Translations under genes and position numbers: made by a program
DNA from: an uncultured Spirochaetaceae bacterium
GTDB taxonomy: Bacteria; Spirochaetota; Spirochaetia; Treponematales; Treponemataceae
Direction of reading: 5' to 3'
DNA length: 64,000 bases
NCBI GenBank assembly: GCA_902789325.1
Contig: CADANN010000004.1
Coordinates: 124,001-188,000, forward strand
Shown: one piece after another, positions 51,220 through 59,698 of the stretch
Position numbering within the stretch: the stretch's first letter is position 1
Layout: every line of letters begins with the position of its first letter
The notes under the pieces: generated by a model
Told to the model about the DNA's origin: nothing
What the model saw: the letters and a program-made list of their open reading frames with translations, nothing else
Databases searched by the model: none

Positions 51220-51842
51220 TATAGTTTGCAGAAATTCTCAATAATCTTAAGTCCGGTCACACCGCTTTTTTCTGGGTGGAACTGACATGCAAAAACATTT
51301 CCTTTCTGGATTACAGCAGGAACCTTAATGCCATATTCCGCATAGGCTTTTACTACCGATGCGTCTTTCGGGCAGATTACAAAAGAGTGAACAAAGTAAA
51401 CATCAGAATCATTTTTAATTCCGGCCAGAATAGGGCAGTCACCATTTTCAAAGCTGATGTTATTCCAGCCCATGTGAGGAACTTTGATTTTATCTTCATT
51501 CATTTTAGGCTCAATCGTATAAAAATGTTTGATTTCGCCTTCAACTAGACCAAGACAGGTAGCATCACCTTCTTCAGAATGCTCAAAAATAATCTGAGAA
51601 CCAACACAGATTCCAAGAAGAGGTTTTCCGGCCGCAACCTGCTCGCGGACAAAAGCATCAAAACCGCTTTTTTTAAGTTCAGCCATAGCGTAGGCATCGT
51701 CACCGTCGCCAGGGAACATAAAGCGGTCACAGTCTTTCAGTTCAGAAGGACTCTTTGAACGGATATAAGGAATTTTCAGATAGTCCAGAGCACGCTCCAG
51801 ACTAGTGATGTTTCCCGCATTAAAATCAATAATTCCAACCAT
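51219..51842 (-). CDS. hisH: Imidazole glycerol phosphate synthase, glutaminase subunit
   Basis: Class I glutamine amidotransferase of 207 aa. The nucleophile Cys is in LLGICVGSQIIFEHSEE near residue 80; the catalytic His and Glu are in CQFHPEKSG near 190-194. The family motif is usually GICLGMQ; here it is GICVGSQ. It supplies ammonia to HisF. It starts 27 nt after the GH43 gene on the same strand, so joint transcription is possible. Confidence 0.95.
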   Translation of the reverse strand: MVGIIDFNAGNITSLERALDYLKIPYIRSKSPSELKDCDRFMFPGDGDDAYAMAELKKSGFDAFVREQVAAGKPLLGICVGSQIIFEHSEEGDATCLGLVEGEIKHFYTIEPKMNEDKIKVPHMGWNNISFENGDCPILAGIKNDSDVYFVHSFVICPKDASVVKAYAEYGIKVPAVIQKGNVFACQFHPEKSGVTGLKIIENFCKL

Positions 51843-51869
51843 GTTTCTAATTATAGAAATATTCGTTTT

Positions 51870-53318
51870 TTAGTCAAACGTAAACTTATCGAACTCTGCG
51901 ATTATTTCTTTTGAATCAGAAAGGAACTCAAAGTAAACTGCACGCTTACCAATTACGCCAGAAGTGAGTGGGGCAGTTGCTGACTTGTCGCCTTTCTTCA
52001 TATTGAAGCAGGCAATCTCTTTTCCTTTATAATTGTCCAGTCGCACTTTTACTGTCAAATCTTCCTTAGCAAGAATATCAGCTGTTACAGTTTTTGGAGT
52101 ATTGTTTCCAAACTGAAGATAGCGGAAGCCTACAGTAAGCTTGCTTGTGATATCAACAACAGGTGAACTTGCGTTATCATCCTTTTCGTAAACAGGCTTG
52201 ATATAAGCGCCGCCCATACCGCCGTTGTAGCCGCCCTTTGCTCCGCCGTAAATATGAACTGCATATCCAGCAGAAATCCATTTGCGTGCGTCGAGACCGT
52301 TGATGTGAGCACCCTGGCTGGTCATTTCAACTGGCTCAGAAGCAACTGGTTCGCCGTCTTTATAAGTAATCTTGCCTACAAAGATACGTCCATTTTTATC
52401 CATTGCAACATCAACCGGTTCAAGCATTGCCTGACGGGCAAATTCATCAGTTCCAATATGGCGATGATAGAAAATGTACCACTGGCCGTTTACTTCCATA
52501 AGGCTTCCGTGGTTGTTACCCCAGCGGTAAGTCATCTGATTTTTGCCATCAGAACCTGGAAGAATCTCGCCTCCGTTAAAGCTGATGTCGCCACCCATCT
52601 TGTAATCTCCAAGTGGAGTGTCGCAGTATTTGTATGAGAGGAATCCGTTACAGTCTTCGTAAACACCATACTGAGGACGGTGAGTGTAGTAGCGCTTAGA
52701 ATAAATGAAAACATATTTGCCGAAAAGCTTACGAGGTGAAGAAGCTTCAAAGAAAGCATCGTTTTCATCTTCCATATTGTCTTTTGGTGACCATGGCGCA
52801 ATACAGTGTTTTACGACATTTTCACGCAGGGTTTCCTTTTTGATAGTGGCCATGTCATCGTTGAGTTCTGCACAGTACTGCTTACAGAATCCCCAGAAAG
52901 CATAAACTTTGCCGTCATCATCAACCAGAATTCCCGGGTCAAAAGCAAGCTCTGTAAGAACTGGATTTGTGAATGGACCAGCAGGATTTTTACTTGTTGC
53001 GAGCATGATGCGTGAGCCTTTAGCCTCTGCCGCATACATATAGAAAGTATCGCCTTTCTGAACAACATCAGGGGCATACAAAATTGAACCGTCTGTAGAA
53101 GTGTAGCATACACCGTGGCAGGTCCAGTTAGTCAAATCATCAACTGGGGCAGACCAGACAACCTGATCTGGTCCACAGTATTCAGTTTTAAGTGTGTCGT
53201 GCGAACCATAAAGATAAACACGTTTTTCGCCATTGTATTCAAAAACTCGAGGTTCTCCGTCTGGAACATGTTCCCAAAGCGGCATATATGGATTTGCACC
53301 CTTGATGTATTCTTTCAT
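51870..53318 (-). CDS. GH43 glycosidase with C-terminal carbohydrate-binding-like domain
   Basis: Protein of 482 aa. Five-bladed propeller (about 1-325): the N-terminal motif around residues 8-25 differs from the common DP form, APDVVQKGDTFYMYAAEAKGS and FDPGILVDDDGKVYAFWG are GH43 blades with catalytic acidic residues, and NNHGSLMEVNGQWYIFYHRH is a typical late blade. The last 150 residues form a CBM6-like beta-sandwich (GGYNGGMGGAYIKP). There is no signal peptide, so it probably acts on imported arabino- or xylo-oligosaccharides. Exact specificity cannot be read here. GGAAGG provides the ribosome site. Confidence 0.85.
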   Translation of the reverse strand: MKEYIKGANPYMPLWEHVPDGEPRVFEYNGEKRVYLYGSHDTLKTEYCGPDQVVWSAPVDDLTNWTCHGVCYTSTDGSILYAPDVVQKGDTFYMYAAEAKGSRIMLATSKNPAGPFTNPVLTELAFDPGILVDDDGKVYAFWGFCKQYCAELNDDMATIKKETLRENVVKHCIAPWSPKDNMEDENDAFFEASSPRKLFGKYVFIYSKRYYTHRPQYGVYEDCNGFLSYKYCDTPLGDYKMGGDISFNGGEILPGSDGKNQMTYRWGNNHGSLMEVNGQWYIFYHRHIGTDEFARQAMLEPVDVAMDKNGRIFVGKITYKDGEPVASEPVEMTSQGAHINGLDARKWISAGYAVHIYGGAKGGYNGGMGGAYIKPVYEKDDNASSPVVDITSKLTVGFRYLQFGNNTPKTVTADILAKEDLTVKVRLDNYKGKEIACFNMKKGDKSATAPLTSGVIGKRAVYFEFLSDSKEIIAEFDKFTFD

Positions 53319-53401
53319 AATATTTTTCCTTCCTTTTTTTTTGTTTTATAAGATAATTTAGAAACGGTAATGTTTCAAGTATTCCCGGCCGATAAAAAAC
53401 T

Positions 53402-53632
53402 ATGACAATAAAAGATTATTTCCCAGTTATTTTTGGAGTTCTCAAAGATTTTCGTGTAATCGGTACCGTTATTGTCATGATTATTGTGATTGAGTTTGCA
53501 AAATTCGTTACAACATATAAAAAGAAGCCACCGAAGCCTAAAAAAGGAAAGACTCCTAAGCCTGCTCCTGCACCAAAAGAAGAAAAGCCTGCTGAAGGTG
53601 GAGATTCTTCCGGCAGTGAAGAAAAAAAATAA
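53402..53632 (+). CDS. Small membrane protein with Lys/Pro tail
   Basis: Protein of 76 aa with one hydrophobic helix (residues 19-38, VIGTVIVMIIVIEFAKFV) and a cytoplasmic-type tail rich in Lys, Pro and Glu (KKPPKPKKGKTPKPAPAPK). The composition is like SecE/TatA-like or cytoskeletal anchors, but no family is recognised. The ribosome site is poor. recQ follows 63 nt later. A second small protein of similar design is at 62904. Confidence 0.62.
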   Translation: MTIKDYFPVIFGVLKDFRVIGTVIVMIIVIEFAKFVTTYKKKPPKPKKGKTPKPAPAPKEEKPAEGGDSSGSEEKK

Positions 53633-53683
53633 AAAAATCTCTTAAAATCTTATTTTAACTTCATAAAATCGTAAAAGTCTCAC

Positions 53684-53689
53684 CATACT
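53684..53689 (+). promoter_or_regulatory. -10-like box 6 nt before the recQ start
   Basis: CATACT ends 6 nt before ATG 53696. No ribosome site is visible. The spacing equals that at ispE, murE and queD. Confidence 0.4.
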
Positions 53690-53695
53690 ATTAGT

Positions 53696-55369
53696 ATGGA
53701 AAATAATGAAACAGTTGAAGAAATCTCAGACGATTTTGTTACGCAGACGGCTTATAAGAATTTTGGAATAAAATATCTGTATCCCTGGCAGCGGCTTGTT
53801 GTGGCTAATATTCTTGAGGCGTATGAATATCATAAGAATATAGCTGATTATGAGGATATAGGCGATGCTGATGATTCGTTTTGTAAAGGCCGTCAGATTG
53901 TGTTGCTGCCAACAGGTGCGGGAAAATCGCTTTGTTTTCAGATTCCGGCCCTACTGCTGGATGGGCCTTCACTGATTATTTACCCGCTTCTAGCTTTGAT
54001 GAGTGACCAGCAGCGCCGAATGGAAGAGGGAAGTCTTCGCAGTGTAACATTCCGGGGCGGACAGACTGATGAAGAACGTGAAGAAAACTTCAGGAAAATC
54101 CGCGAGGGTGCTCAGATTATTCTTGCTAATCCTGAAGTTTTGCAAAGTGAAACTCTTTTGAATCAGTTGAAGGAAGTGGGGATAAAGCATATTGCAATTG
54201 ATGAGGCTCATTGTGTTTCAGAATGGGGAGATTCGTTTCGTCCAGCCTATCTTTGCCTTGGAAATGTGATAAAGGTTATAAATCCTCCGGTTATTACTGC
54301 ATTTACGGCAACTGCTTCTCCTGAAGTGCTTTCGCGTGTCGCAGAGATTTTGTTTGAAGGAAATGCTCATATTGTACGAAGTGAAAGTGACAGAAAAAAT
54401 ATTTTGTATTATGTACGCTATGCAGCTGCCAAGAAAAAGGAAGCATTACTGCTTGCCCAAACAGAACAGCGCCCAATGATTATTTTCTGCGGCACAAGAA
54501 ATAAAACAGAAGATATGGCTCGAGAACTGAATGTATGTTTTGGACGTGGAACAGCAAGATTTTATCATGCAGGCCTGGAAAAATCAGAAAAGGATGAAAT
54601 CGAAAAATGGTTTTATGATAGTACAGATGGAGTGCTCTGTGCGACGTGCGCTTACGGAATGGGCGTCGATAAAAAGAATATAAAGACAGTAGTTCATCTG
54701 GAAGCATCGGCTACGGCTGAGGCATATATTCAAGAGGCCGGCCGTGGCGGGCGTGACGGTAGTATTGCAAAAGCGATTTTACTCTGGAGTCTGGAAGATT
54801 CTCTGGATTATTCTGTGTACAAGGCAGGTTCGCGGGAAGCGGCATTAAGAGATTTTGCAGAAACTACGGATTGCCGCAGACAGGTTTTACTGGACGCACT
54901 GGGCGCAGAACAGGCAGTTTGCAGTGGATGTGATTTATGTGATGCCCGCAAGAAAGAAGCGGCGACTGGAAAAAAGGTTAAGCCCGCGCCCTCCGACTGG
55001 CAGCTGGCCTACAACATAATAAAGCGTTCGCGCAACTACTATTCCGAAGATGAAATCGAATCAGAATTATTCGAAAAACTGAATGCCCGCACCCGCCACA
55101 TCTTAGGCCTGAACATCTGGACCCACAAAGATACCGTGGACGTTGTAAAACAGTTGAAAGATTCTGGAAGAATTGAATTAGATAACTTCTTATGGAAGGG
55201 AAGATTAAGAATAAGGAAAATTAAAGGGGATTCACAGAAAAGTAAAAATCTAATGGGCGTGAGCGGAAGCGATTCAAAACTGCATCGAGGAGTTTTGGCG
55301 CTTAGCCATCGAAAACAATCCGAGGATTTTTCGCAGAAAAACCGCAGGATTGTTAACACCAAAAACTAG
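53696..55369 (+). CDS. RecQ-like ATP-dependent DNA helicase with repeat-encoded C-terminus
   Basis: Superfamily 2 helicase, 557 aa. Motif I is LLPTGAGKSLCFQIPALL near residues 71-88, motif II DEAHCVSEWGDSFRP near 168, and motif VI QEAGRGGRDG near 347. A Cys cluster (CSGCDLC near 408-414) matches the RecQ zinc domain. RecQ resolves recombination intermediates. The usual HRDC domain is absent. The final 40 or so residues and the stop codon lie within a 174-bp palindromic element (55244-55417), so the original C-terminus has been replaced. Confidence 0.86.
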   Translation: MENNETVEEISDDFVTQTAYKNFGIKYLYPWQRLVVANILEAYEYHKNIADYEDIGDADDSFCKGRQIVLLPTGAGKSLCFQIPALLLDGPSLIIYPLLALMSDQQRRMEEGSLRSVTFRGGQTDEEREENFRKIREGAQIILANPEVLQSETLLNQLKEVGIKHIAIDEAHCVSEWGDSFRPAYLCLGNVIKVINPPVITAFTATASPEVLSRVAEILFEGNAHIVRSESDRKNILYYVRYAAAKKKEALLLAQTEQRPMIIFCGTRNKTEDMARELNVCFGRGTARFYHAGLEKSEKDEIEKWFYDSTDGVLCATCAYGMGVDKKNIKTVVHLEASATAEAYIQEAGRGGRDGSIAKAILLWSLEDSLDYSVYKAGSREAALRDFAETTDCRRQVLLDALGAEQAVCSGCDLCDARKKEAATGKKVKPAPSDWQLAYNIIKRSRNYYSEDEIESELFEKLNARTRHILGLNIWTHKDTVDVVKQLKDSGRIELDNFLWKGRLRIRKIKGDSQKSKNLMGVSGSDSKLHRGVLALSHRKQSEDFSQKNRRIVNTKN

Positions 55370-55417
55370 CTCGCCCGCAGTTTTGAAATCGCTGCAGCGG
55401 AAGCCCATTAGATTTTT
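55244..55417. repeat. Long palindromic element overlapping the end of recQ
   Basis: A perfect 15-bp terminal inverted repeat (55244-55258 with 55403-55417) continues inward with GCGATT-CAAAACTGC pairing to its complement near 55380-55392 (one bulge). AACAATCC/GGATTGTT and TTTTTC/GAAAAA form inner stems. It carries GTGAGCGGAAGCG at 55259-55271, one base different from the word at 33625-33637. It separates recQ from the convergent OmpA-family gene and can act as terminator for both. Confidence 0.82.
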
Positions 55418-55427
55418 GAGATTTCTA

Positions 55428-56726
55428 TCAATCCATTATTGTAATCTCAACTCTACGATTCTTAATTCTTCCCGCTTCCGTATCATTCGAGGCAACTGGT
55501 TCTCGCGCACCTTTTCCCTGTGTGAACACATGATACTGGTCGCGGATTCCCAAATCTACCAGATATGATGCAACACTTTCAGCTCGTTCTTCACTAAGCT
55601 GCTGCTGCATTCTCACTGTACCACGTGCGGCGCAGTGTCCGGAAATCAATAAGTCATTAGAAAACTCTTTTAATATTTCGCCAAGCTTTTCAATCTTCTT
55701 TTTTTCAGATGGAAGTAAAACATTTGAATCAGGTTCAAACTGAATCGCATCCAGACTGATTGTAAGTCCCTTTTCGCCCTGTTTTACAGAAATGTTATCC
55801 AGTTTGTATTTTTCAACCTTTTTCTGGAGCTTTTTCAGATTGTCTTTGTCATTTACTGATTTATAGTCGGTAACTTCACCATGCGCAGTTCCACGGAATG
55901 CAAAAGTATTATTAAAGGTGTCGTACATGTAAATTACAAATTCTTCAATGTAGTGATCAAGTTCACCGCGTTCATTATCCCACCAGATTTTCTGGATTGC
56001 CTGGCCCTGTGTTCCGGCATAGGTGCTGCCATTGCTGGTTCCATAAAGATAGCTGTCATACCAGTCCTGGCCAAGTCCACCTTTATCTCCAGCTTCACTT
56101 GCATCCTGGAAAAACTTGTATTCAACTTCAATTACACGGAGCGTTTTACCATCAACTTCTTCATCACCAGTGTAGGTGTATTTAGCTGTAAAAGGCACTT
56201 CGATAGCACCTTCCATATTAAAAAGCTCTCGGCAATCGTGAACTTCAAGGCCTTCGCTGGTCCAGGAATCGCCGATTTTTACCGGTTCTTCGCTAAACGA
56301 AGGAATGCTCTGAACAGTCGGTAAAAACTGATTATCAGAATCATGAAGATGACCATTTTTATCGCGGTAAATCTTTACAGAATCTTCTTCTCCCCACGAA
56401 AGCATTCTGCCTGTTGAGTTGATGAAGTTATTCTGGGTTGTCATATAGTGAGTGCTCAAAAGGGCAGTACCGTCTTTTTCAACAGATTCAACTGTAGTAG
56501 AAGTTCGATTTATAAATTCTGTTCGATTATTAAGCTGCCCGTTGATATATGCTTCTTCTTCAACAGTCGCTACATGCGAAACCGCATCACCTTTTTTATG
56601 ATTGAACTGAAAGATAATACCATCGCTGGTTTTAGTTGATTTTGGAGCTGCAGTTACACTTACTGGAAGCAATGCCACAAAAACAGCAGTAATAATTCTG
56701 ATGGTTGTAAAAAGAGATTTCTTCAT
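55428..56726 (-). CDS. OmpA-family outer-membrane/peptidoglycan-associated protein
   Basis: About 432 aa with a signal peptide (cut after VSVTAA, residue 27). Residues about 30-300 form a beta-rich domain of unknown function, and the C-terminal 110 residues are an OmpA peptidoglycan-binding domain: IQFEPDSNVLLPSEKKKI, ISGHCAARGT, LSEERAESVASYL and NRRVEI. The domain's Asp and Arg that grip the stem peptide are present (the usual GHTD reads GHCAARG). I chose ATG 56726; the frame extends to a TTG at 56747, and the GGAGG lies 14 nt from the ATG, longer than normal. Confidence 0.87.
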   Translation of the reverse strand: MKKSLFTTIRIITAVFVALLPVSVTAAPKSTKTSDGIIFQFNHKKGDAVSHVATVEEEAYINGQLNNRTEFINRTSTTVESVEKDGTALLSTHYMTTQNNFINSTGRMLSWGEEDSVKIYRDKNGHLHDSDNQFLPTVQSIPSFSEEPVKIGDSWTSEGLEVHDCRELFNMEGAIEVPFTAKYTYTGDEEVDGKTLRVIEVEYKFFQDASEAGDKGGLGQDWYDSYLYGTSNGSTYAGTQGQAIQKIWWDNERGELDHYIEEFVIYMYDTFNNTFAFRGTAHGEVTDYKSVNDKDNLKKLQKKVEKYKLDNISVKQGEKGLTISLDAIQFEPDSNVLLPSEKKKIEKLGEILKEFSNDLLISGHCAARGTVRMQQQLSEERAESVASYLVDLGIRDQYHVFTQGKGAREPVASNDTEAGRIKNRRVEITIMD

Positions 56727-56802
56727 ATTTATAAAACAATCCTCCAAAAAGCCAGGTTACGAAATCATTCAGTAAGATTTTCGGCTTTTAGATGGAAGAA
56801 TC

Positions 56803-58467
56803 TTAGTTTTTAAGCAGTGCGTTTACGTCACCTGCAAGATATGCATCACAAAGCTGATACGGCATTGGTTTTCCGCGTAAAAAGCCCTGAACAAAGTTAC
56901 AGTTGAACTTATTCAAAAGATCCAGTTGTTCTGTGTTTTCAACTCCTTCAGCAATGGTTTCAAGTCCCATTTTTTCAACCATATCAATAATCGAACGTGT
57001 AATTGTAGCCTGCACACCATCTTTTGAAGTTATATCATTAATAAAGGCTTTGTCGATTTTCAGTGTGTTGAGAGGAAGCATCTGAAGATAACTGAGCGAA
57101 GAATATCCGGTTCCAAAATCATCCAGAGAGACACGACAACCCATGGCTTTAATTTGCCGTAACTTTTCAATTGCCTCGTTCATGTTGTTTATCATTACAC
57201 CTTCTGTTATTTCAATTTCCAGAAGCTCGGGATCAATTCTGTATTCAAAAATCAAATCTTCAAGTTCTTCTATAAAATCATCATTCAAAAGCTGAATTGG
57301 TGAAACATTTACAGAAATAATTCCCCGGAAATTGTATTTTGCCTGCCAGGTTTTAAGTGTAGTGATAGCGGTTTTCAAAACCCAGCGGCCAATAGGAACA
57401 ATCAAACCTGTTTCTTCTGCAATCGGAATAAATACAGATGGCGCAATGCTTCCAAGTTCTTCATCATTCCAGCGTATAAGAGCTTCAAAACCTCGAAGCG
57501 TACCAGTCTGAACGTCAAACTGTGGCTGATAATACTGTGTAAAATTACTCTCAAGAAGGGCAGCGTTCATTTTAGACTGCAGTGTTAATCGCTGGATAAA
57601 GATTCTGTGCATTTCCGGTTCAAAATATACAAAGGTATTTTTACCGTTTTTCTTTGCATAATGAACTGCCATATCTGCAAAGCGAATCATTTCATCTTTC
57701 TGTTCGGTATTTGTCGGGAACATTGCCACACCACCAGAAACAGAAATCTGCTTTAGTCGGAATGCGTCGTAAATACAATCTATAAAGTTTACAAGCGAGT
57801 CATTTGATTCAAAGTTTGTAATGATTACCGCAAACTCATCATCTCCATAACGGAAAATCTGAATATATTCTCGCTGAAATTGTTTTAAGGTATCTGCTAC
57901 ATCCAGAATGACCTTGTCTCCAGCGGTACTGCCAAGAGAATCATTTATATTCTGAAGATTGTCTATATCAATAACAAGAAGGGCCGCATAAAATCCCTTA
58001 AAACGGGCAGTTTCCATAGTAATGGAAAATGAATCTGCAAAGCCGGAACGGTTAGAAAAGCCTGTCATTGGGTCTGTGATAAGAGTTTTCTTTAGCTTTC
58101 TGTAATATTCTCGTTCTGAGGTTATGTTTATAAAGGTGATGATTATGTATTTGTCTTCAGGCAGATACTTCATCTCAATTTTATACCAGGCTTGAGTTGA
58201 TGGCGAAAAGTATTTTACATCATCATAAAAACGACCTGCAATTGCATCTAGAGCCATCTTAAACCAGGGAATGTCCGAGGTAATATTCATGGAAAAATCA
58301 GACCATTTAGGTTTATTTTGAATTACAAAGCCTGCAGCCTGTTTGAGTTCTTCATTAGTGTAGATGATATCAAAATCGATTATTTTACCGGATTGGTCTT
58401 TTATTGGTGTGGCAACTACAATAGGGGCGGAAATATTATCCAGAATGGAAAGAAGGTTTAAGCTCAT
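56803..58467 (-). CDS. PAS-GGDEF-EAL cyclic-di-GMP protein, probably a phosphodiesterase
   Basis: Cytoplasmic protein of 554 aa. A PAS-like sensor occupies residues 1-115, the GGDEF domain about 125-280 and the EAL domain about 295-545. The GGDEF signature is degenerate (RYGDDEFAV; the second Gly is Asp), so cyclase activity is doubtful and it may only bind GTP. The EAL domain is intact: GFEALIRWN, DDFGTGYSSLSYL, KIDKAFI and EGVENTEQ. It probably breaks c-di-GMP to pGpG, influencing motility. A TTGACT-17-TACTAT promoter precedes it. Confidence 0.9.
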   Translation of the reverse strand: MSLNLLSILDNISAPIVVATPIKDQSGKIIDFDIIYTNEELKQAAGFVIQNKPKWSDFSMNITSDIPWFKMALDAIAGRFYDDVKYFSPSTQAWYKIEMKYLPEDKYIIITFINITSEREYYRKLKKTLITDPMTGFSNRSGFADSFSITMETARFKGFYAALLVIDIDNLQNINDSLGSTAGDKVILDVADTLKQFQREYIQIFRYGDDEFAVIITNFESNDSLVNFIDCIYDAFRLKQISVSGGVAMFPTNTEQKDEMIRFADMAVHYAKKNGKNTFVYFEPEMHRIFIQRLTLQSKMNAALLESNFTQYYQPQFDVQTGTLRGFEALIRWNDEELGSIAPSVFIPIAEETGLIVPIGRWVLKTAITTLKTWQAKYNFRGIISVNVSPIQLLNDDFIEELEDLIFEYRIDPELLEIEITEGVMINNMNEAIEKLRQIKAMGCRVSLDDFGTGYSSLSYLQMLPLNTLKIDKAFINDITSKDGVQATITRSIIDMVEKMGLETIAEGVENTEQLDLLNKFNCNFVQGFLRGKPMPYQLCDAYLAGDVNALLKN

Positions 58468-58509
58468 TTTTTACCTACTATTTTTAATTTCCCACTCCGG
58501 TTAATTATT

Positions 58510-58538
58510 ATAGTAAGTCCAAAATGAGCTTAAGTCAA
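58510..58538 (-). promoter_or_regulatory. Promoter of the GGDEF-EAL gene
   Basis: On the minus strand TTGACT (58533-58538), 17 nt, TACTAT (58510-58515). Confidence 0.6.
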
Positions 58539-58556
58539 ATTATTTTTGCATGTCGT

Positions 58557-59603
58557 TTACTCAGCAGTAAAACGGATTGTTTCCCATTTTTCATTAAACT
58601 TTTCGAGGTCTTCACCTACGTCAAGCTTAAGTTCTCCGCCAGCCATTTCTTCTGCCTTGTACATAGGAACTGTTGTGCGGCGTTTTTCAGCTTCGAGGTT
58701 TACAAAACCTGGGAAACGGAAGTCATCAAGGAACATTGCATAGATTTCTGGGCGATGAATGAAGTTAATGAATTCATTTGCTCTGTCATAATGCTTTGCA
58801 CCCTTCAAAATAACCATTGAGTCAAGATACATAGGACCGCCTTCTTTTGGAATAAAGAAGTCAATCATATCTTCCTGTTTATCTTCTGGAACTTCACCAA
58901 ATACAACTTCAGCATATCCCTGGCAAACCCAGAAATCGCCGGCAGCAAATGATTTTCCAAAGCCTTCTGCATCAAATTTAACAAGGTTAGGTTTCCACTG
59001 TGTATTAATAAGATCTGCAGCAGCCTGAAGCTTTGCATCATTTACAGTGTTTACAGAAAGTCCCTGGTAAGCAAGGGCATCACCAATTACTTCACGCATA
59101 TCGTCCATCATAGACATATGGCCTTTCAGGTCTGTGCGTGCAAAAATGTTCCATGATTTTTCATAGTCCTTTACCTTCTGCTTGTTTACAGCAATACCTG
59201 CCATACCAAGGTAGTAAGGAACCTGCCATGTCATTTCTGGGTCAAAAGTCATAAGCTTTTTGCATTCAATGTTGATGTTCTTTTTGTTTGTGAACTTCAA
59301 TGGATCAATCTTCTGGAGCATTCCCTGTTTAATCATAATAGAAGTGTAGTCCTGAGAAGGGAATGTAATGTCGTAGCCCTTTGCTCCGGCTTTGAGTTTT
59401 GCATACATAACTTCGTTTGAATCGAAGGTGTCAACTTTTACAGTGCAGTTGAATTCTTTTTCAAAAGCACGCAAAACAGAATCTGGAGTATAGTAAGTCC
59501 AGTTGTAGAGGTAAAGAGTACCGTCGTCTTTTTCGTCACCACATGAGGTGAAGAAGAATGTTGCAGCAACGAGTGTCATAATTGCAAGTGCAATCTTTTT
59601 CAT
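58557..59603 (-). CDS. potD: Spermidine/putrescine-binding lipoprotein
   Basis: Family 1 polyamine-binding protein of about 348 aa. The signal peptide ends in the lipobox FTSC near residue 20. The mature start LYLYNWTYYTPDSVLRAFEKEF matches PotD, and DMREVIGDALAYQGLSVN is a conserved segment. The open frame runs upstream to 59684, but that part is the translation of a palindromic repeat; AAGGAG lies 8 nt before ATG 59603. Last gene of potABCD, separated from potC by the repeat, perhaps to adjust the amount of binding protein. Confidence 0.93.
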   Translation of the reverse strand: MKKIALAIMTLVAATFFFTSCGDEKDDGTLYLYNWTYYTPDSVLRAFEKEFNCTVKVDTFDSNEVMYAKLKAGAKGYDITFPSQDYTSIMIKQGMLQKIDPLKFTNKKNINIECKKLMTFDPEMTWQVPYYLGMAGIAVNKQKVKDYEKSWNIFARTDLKGHMSMMDDMREVIGDALAYQGLSVNTVNDAKLQAAADLINTQWKPNLVKFDAEGFGKSFAAGDFWVCQGYAEVVFGEVPEDKQEDMIDFFIPKEGGPMYLDSMVILKGAKHYDRANEFINFIHRPEIYAMFLDDFRFPGFVNLEAEKRRTTVPMYKAEEMAGGELKLDVGEDLEKFNEKWETIRFTAE

Positions 59604-59626
59604 AAAATATGTCTCCTTTATGATCG

Positions 59627-59688
59627 TGGATTGCGTCGCTACGCTCGCAATGACGTCATTGCGAGGAGCGCAGCGACGTGGCAATCCA
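59627..59688. repeat. GTCATTGCG palindrome between potC and potD
   Basis: TGGATTGC (59627-59634) pairs with GCAATCCA (59681-59688), with GTCGCT/AGCGAC and TCGCAATGACG/CGTCATTGCGA inside, giving a nearly complete 62-nt hairpin. Same family as the copies inside 41566-43209. Confidence 0.9.
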
Positions 59689-59698
59689 TTAATTACTA

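Noticed and set aside
55039-55362. 107-codon minus-strand frame over the end of recQ
   Set aside because: Antisense of helicase and repeat sequence, without a ribosome site.
59604-59684. N-terminal extension of potD
   Set aside because: It is the translation of the palindromic repeat; the real start has a signal peptide and a ribosome site.
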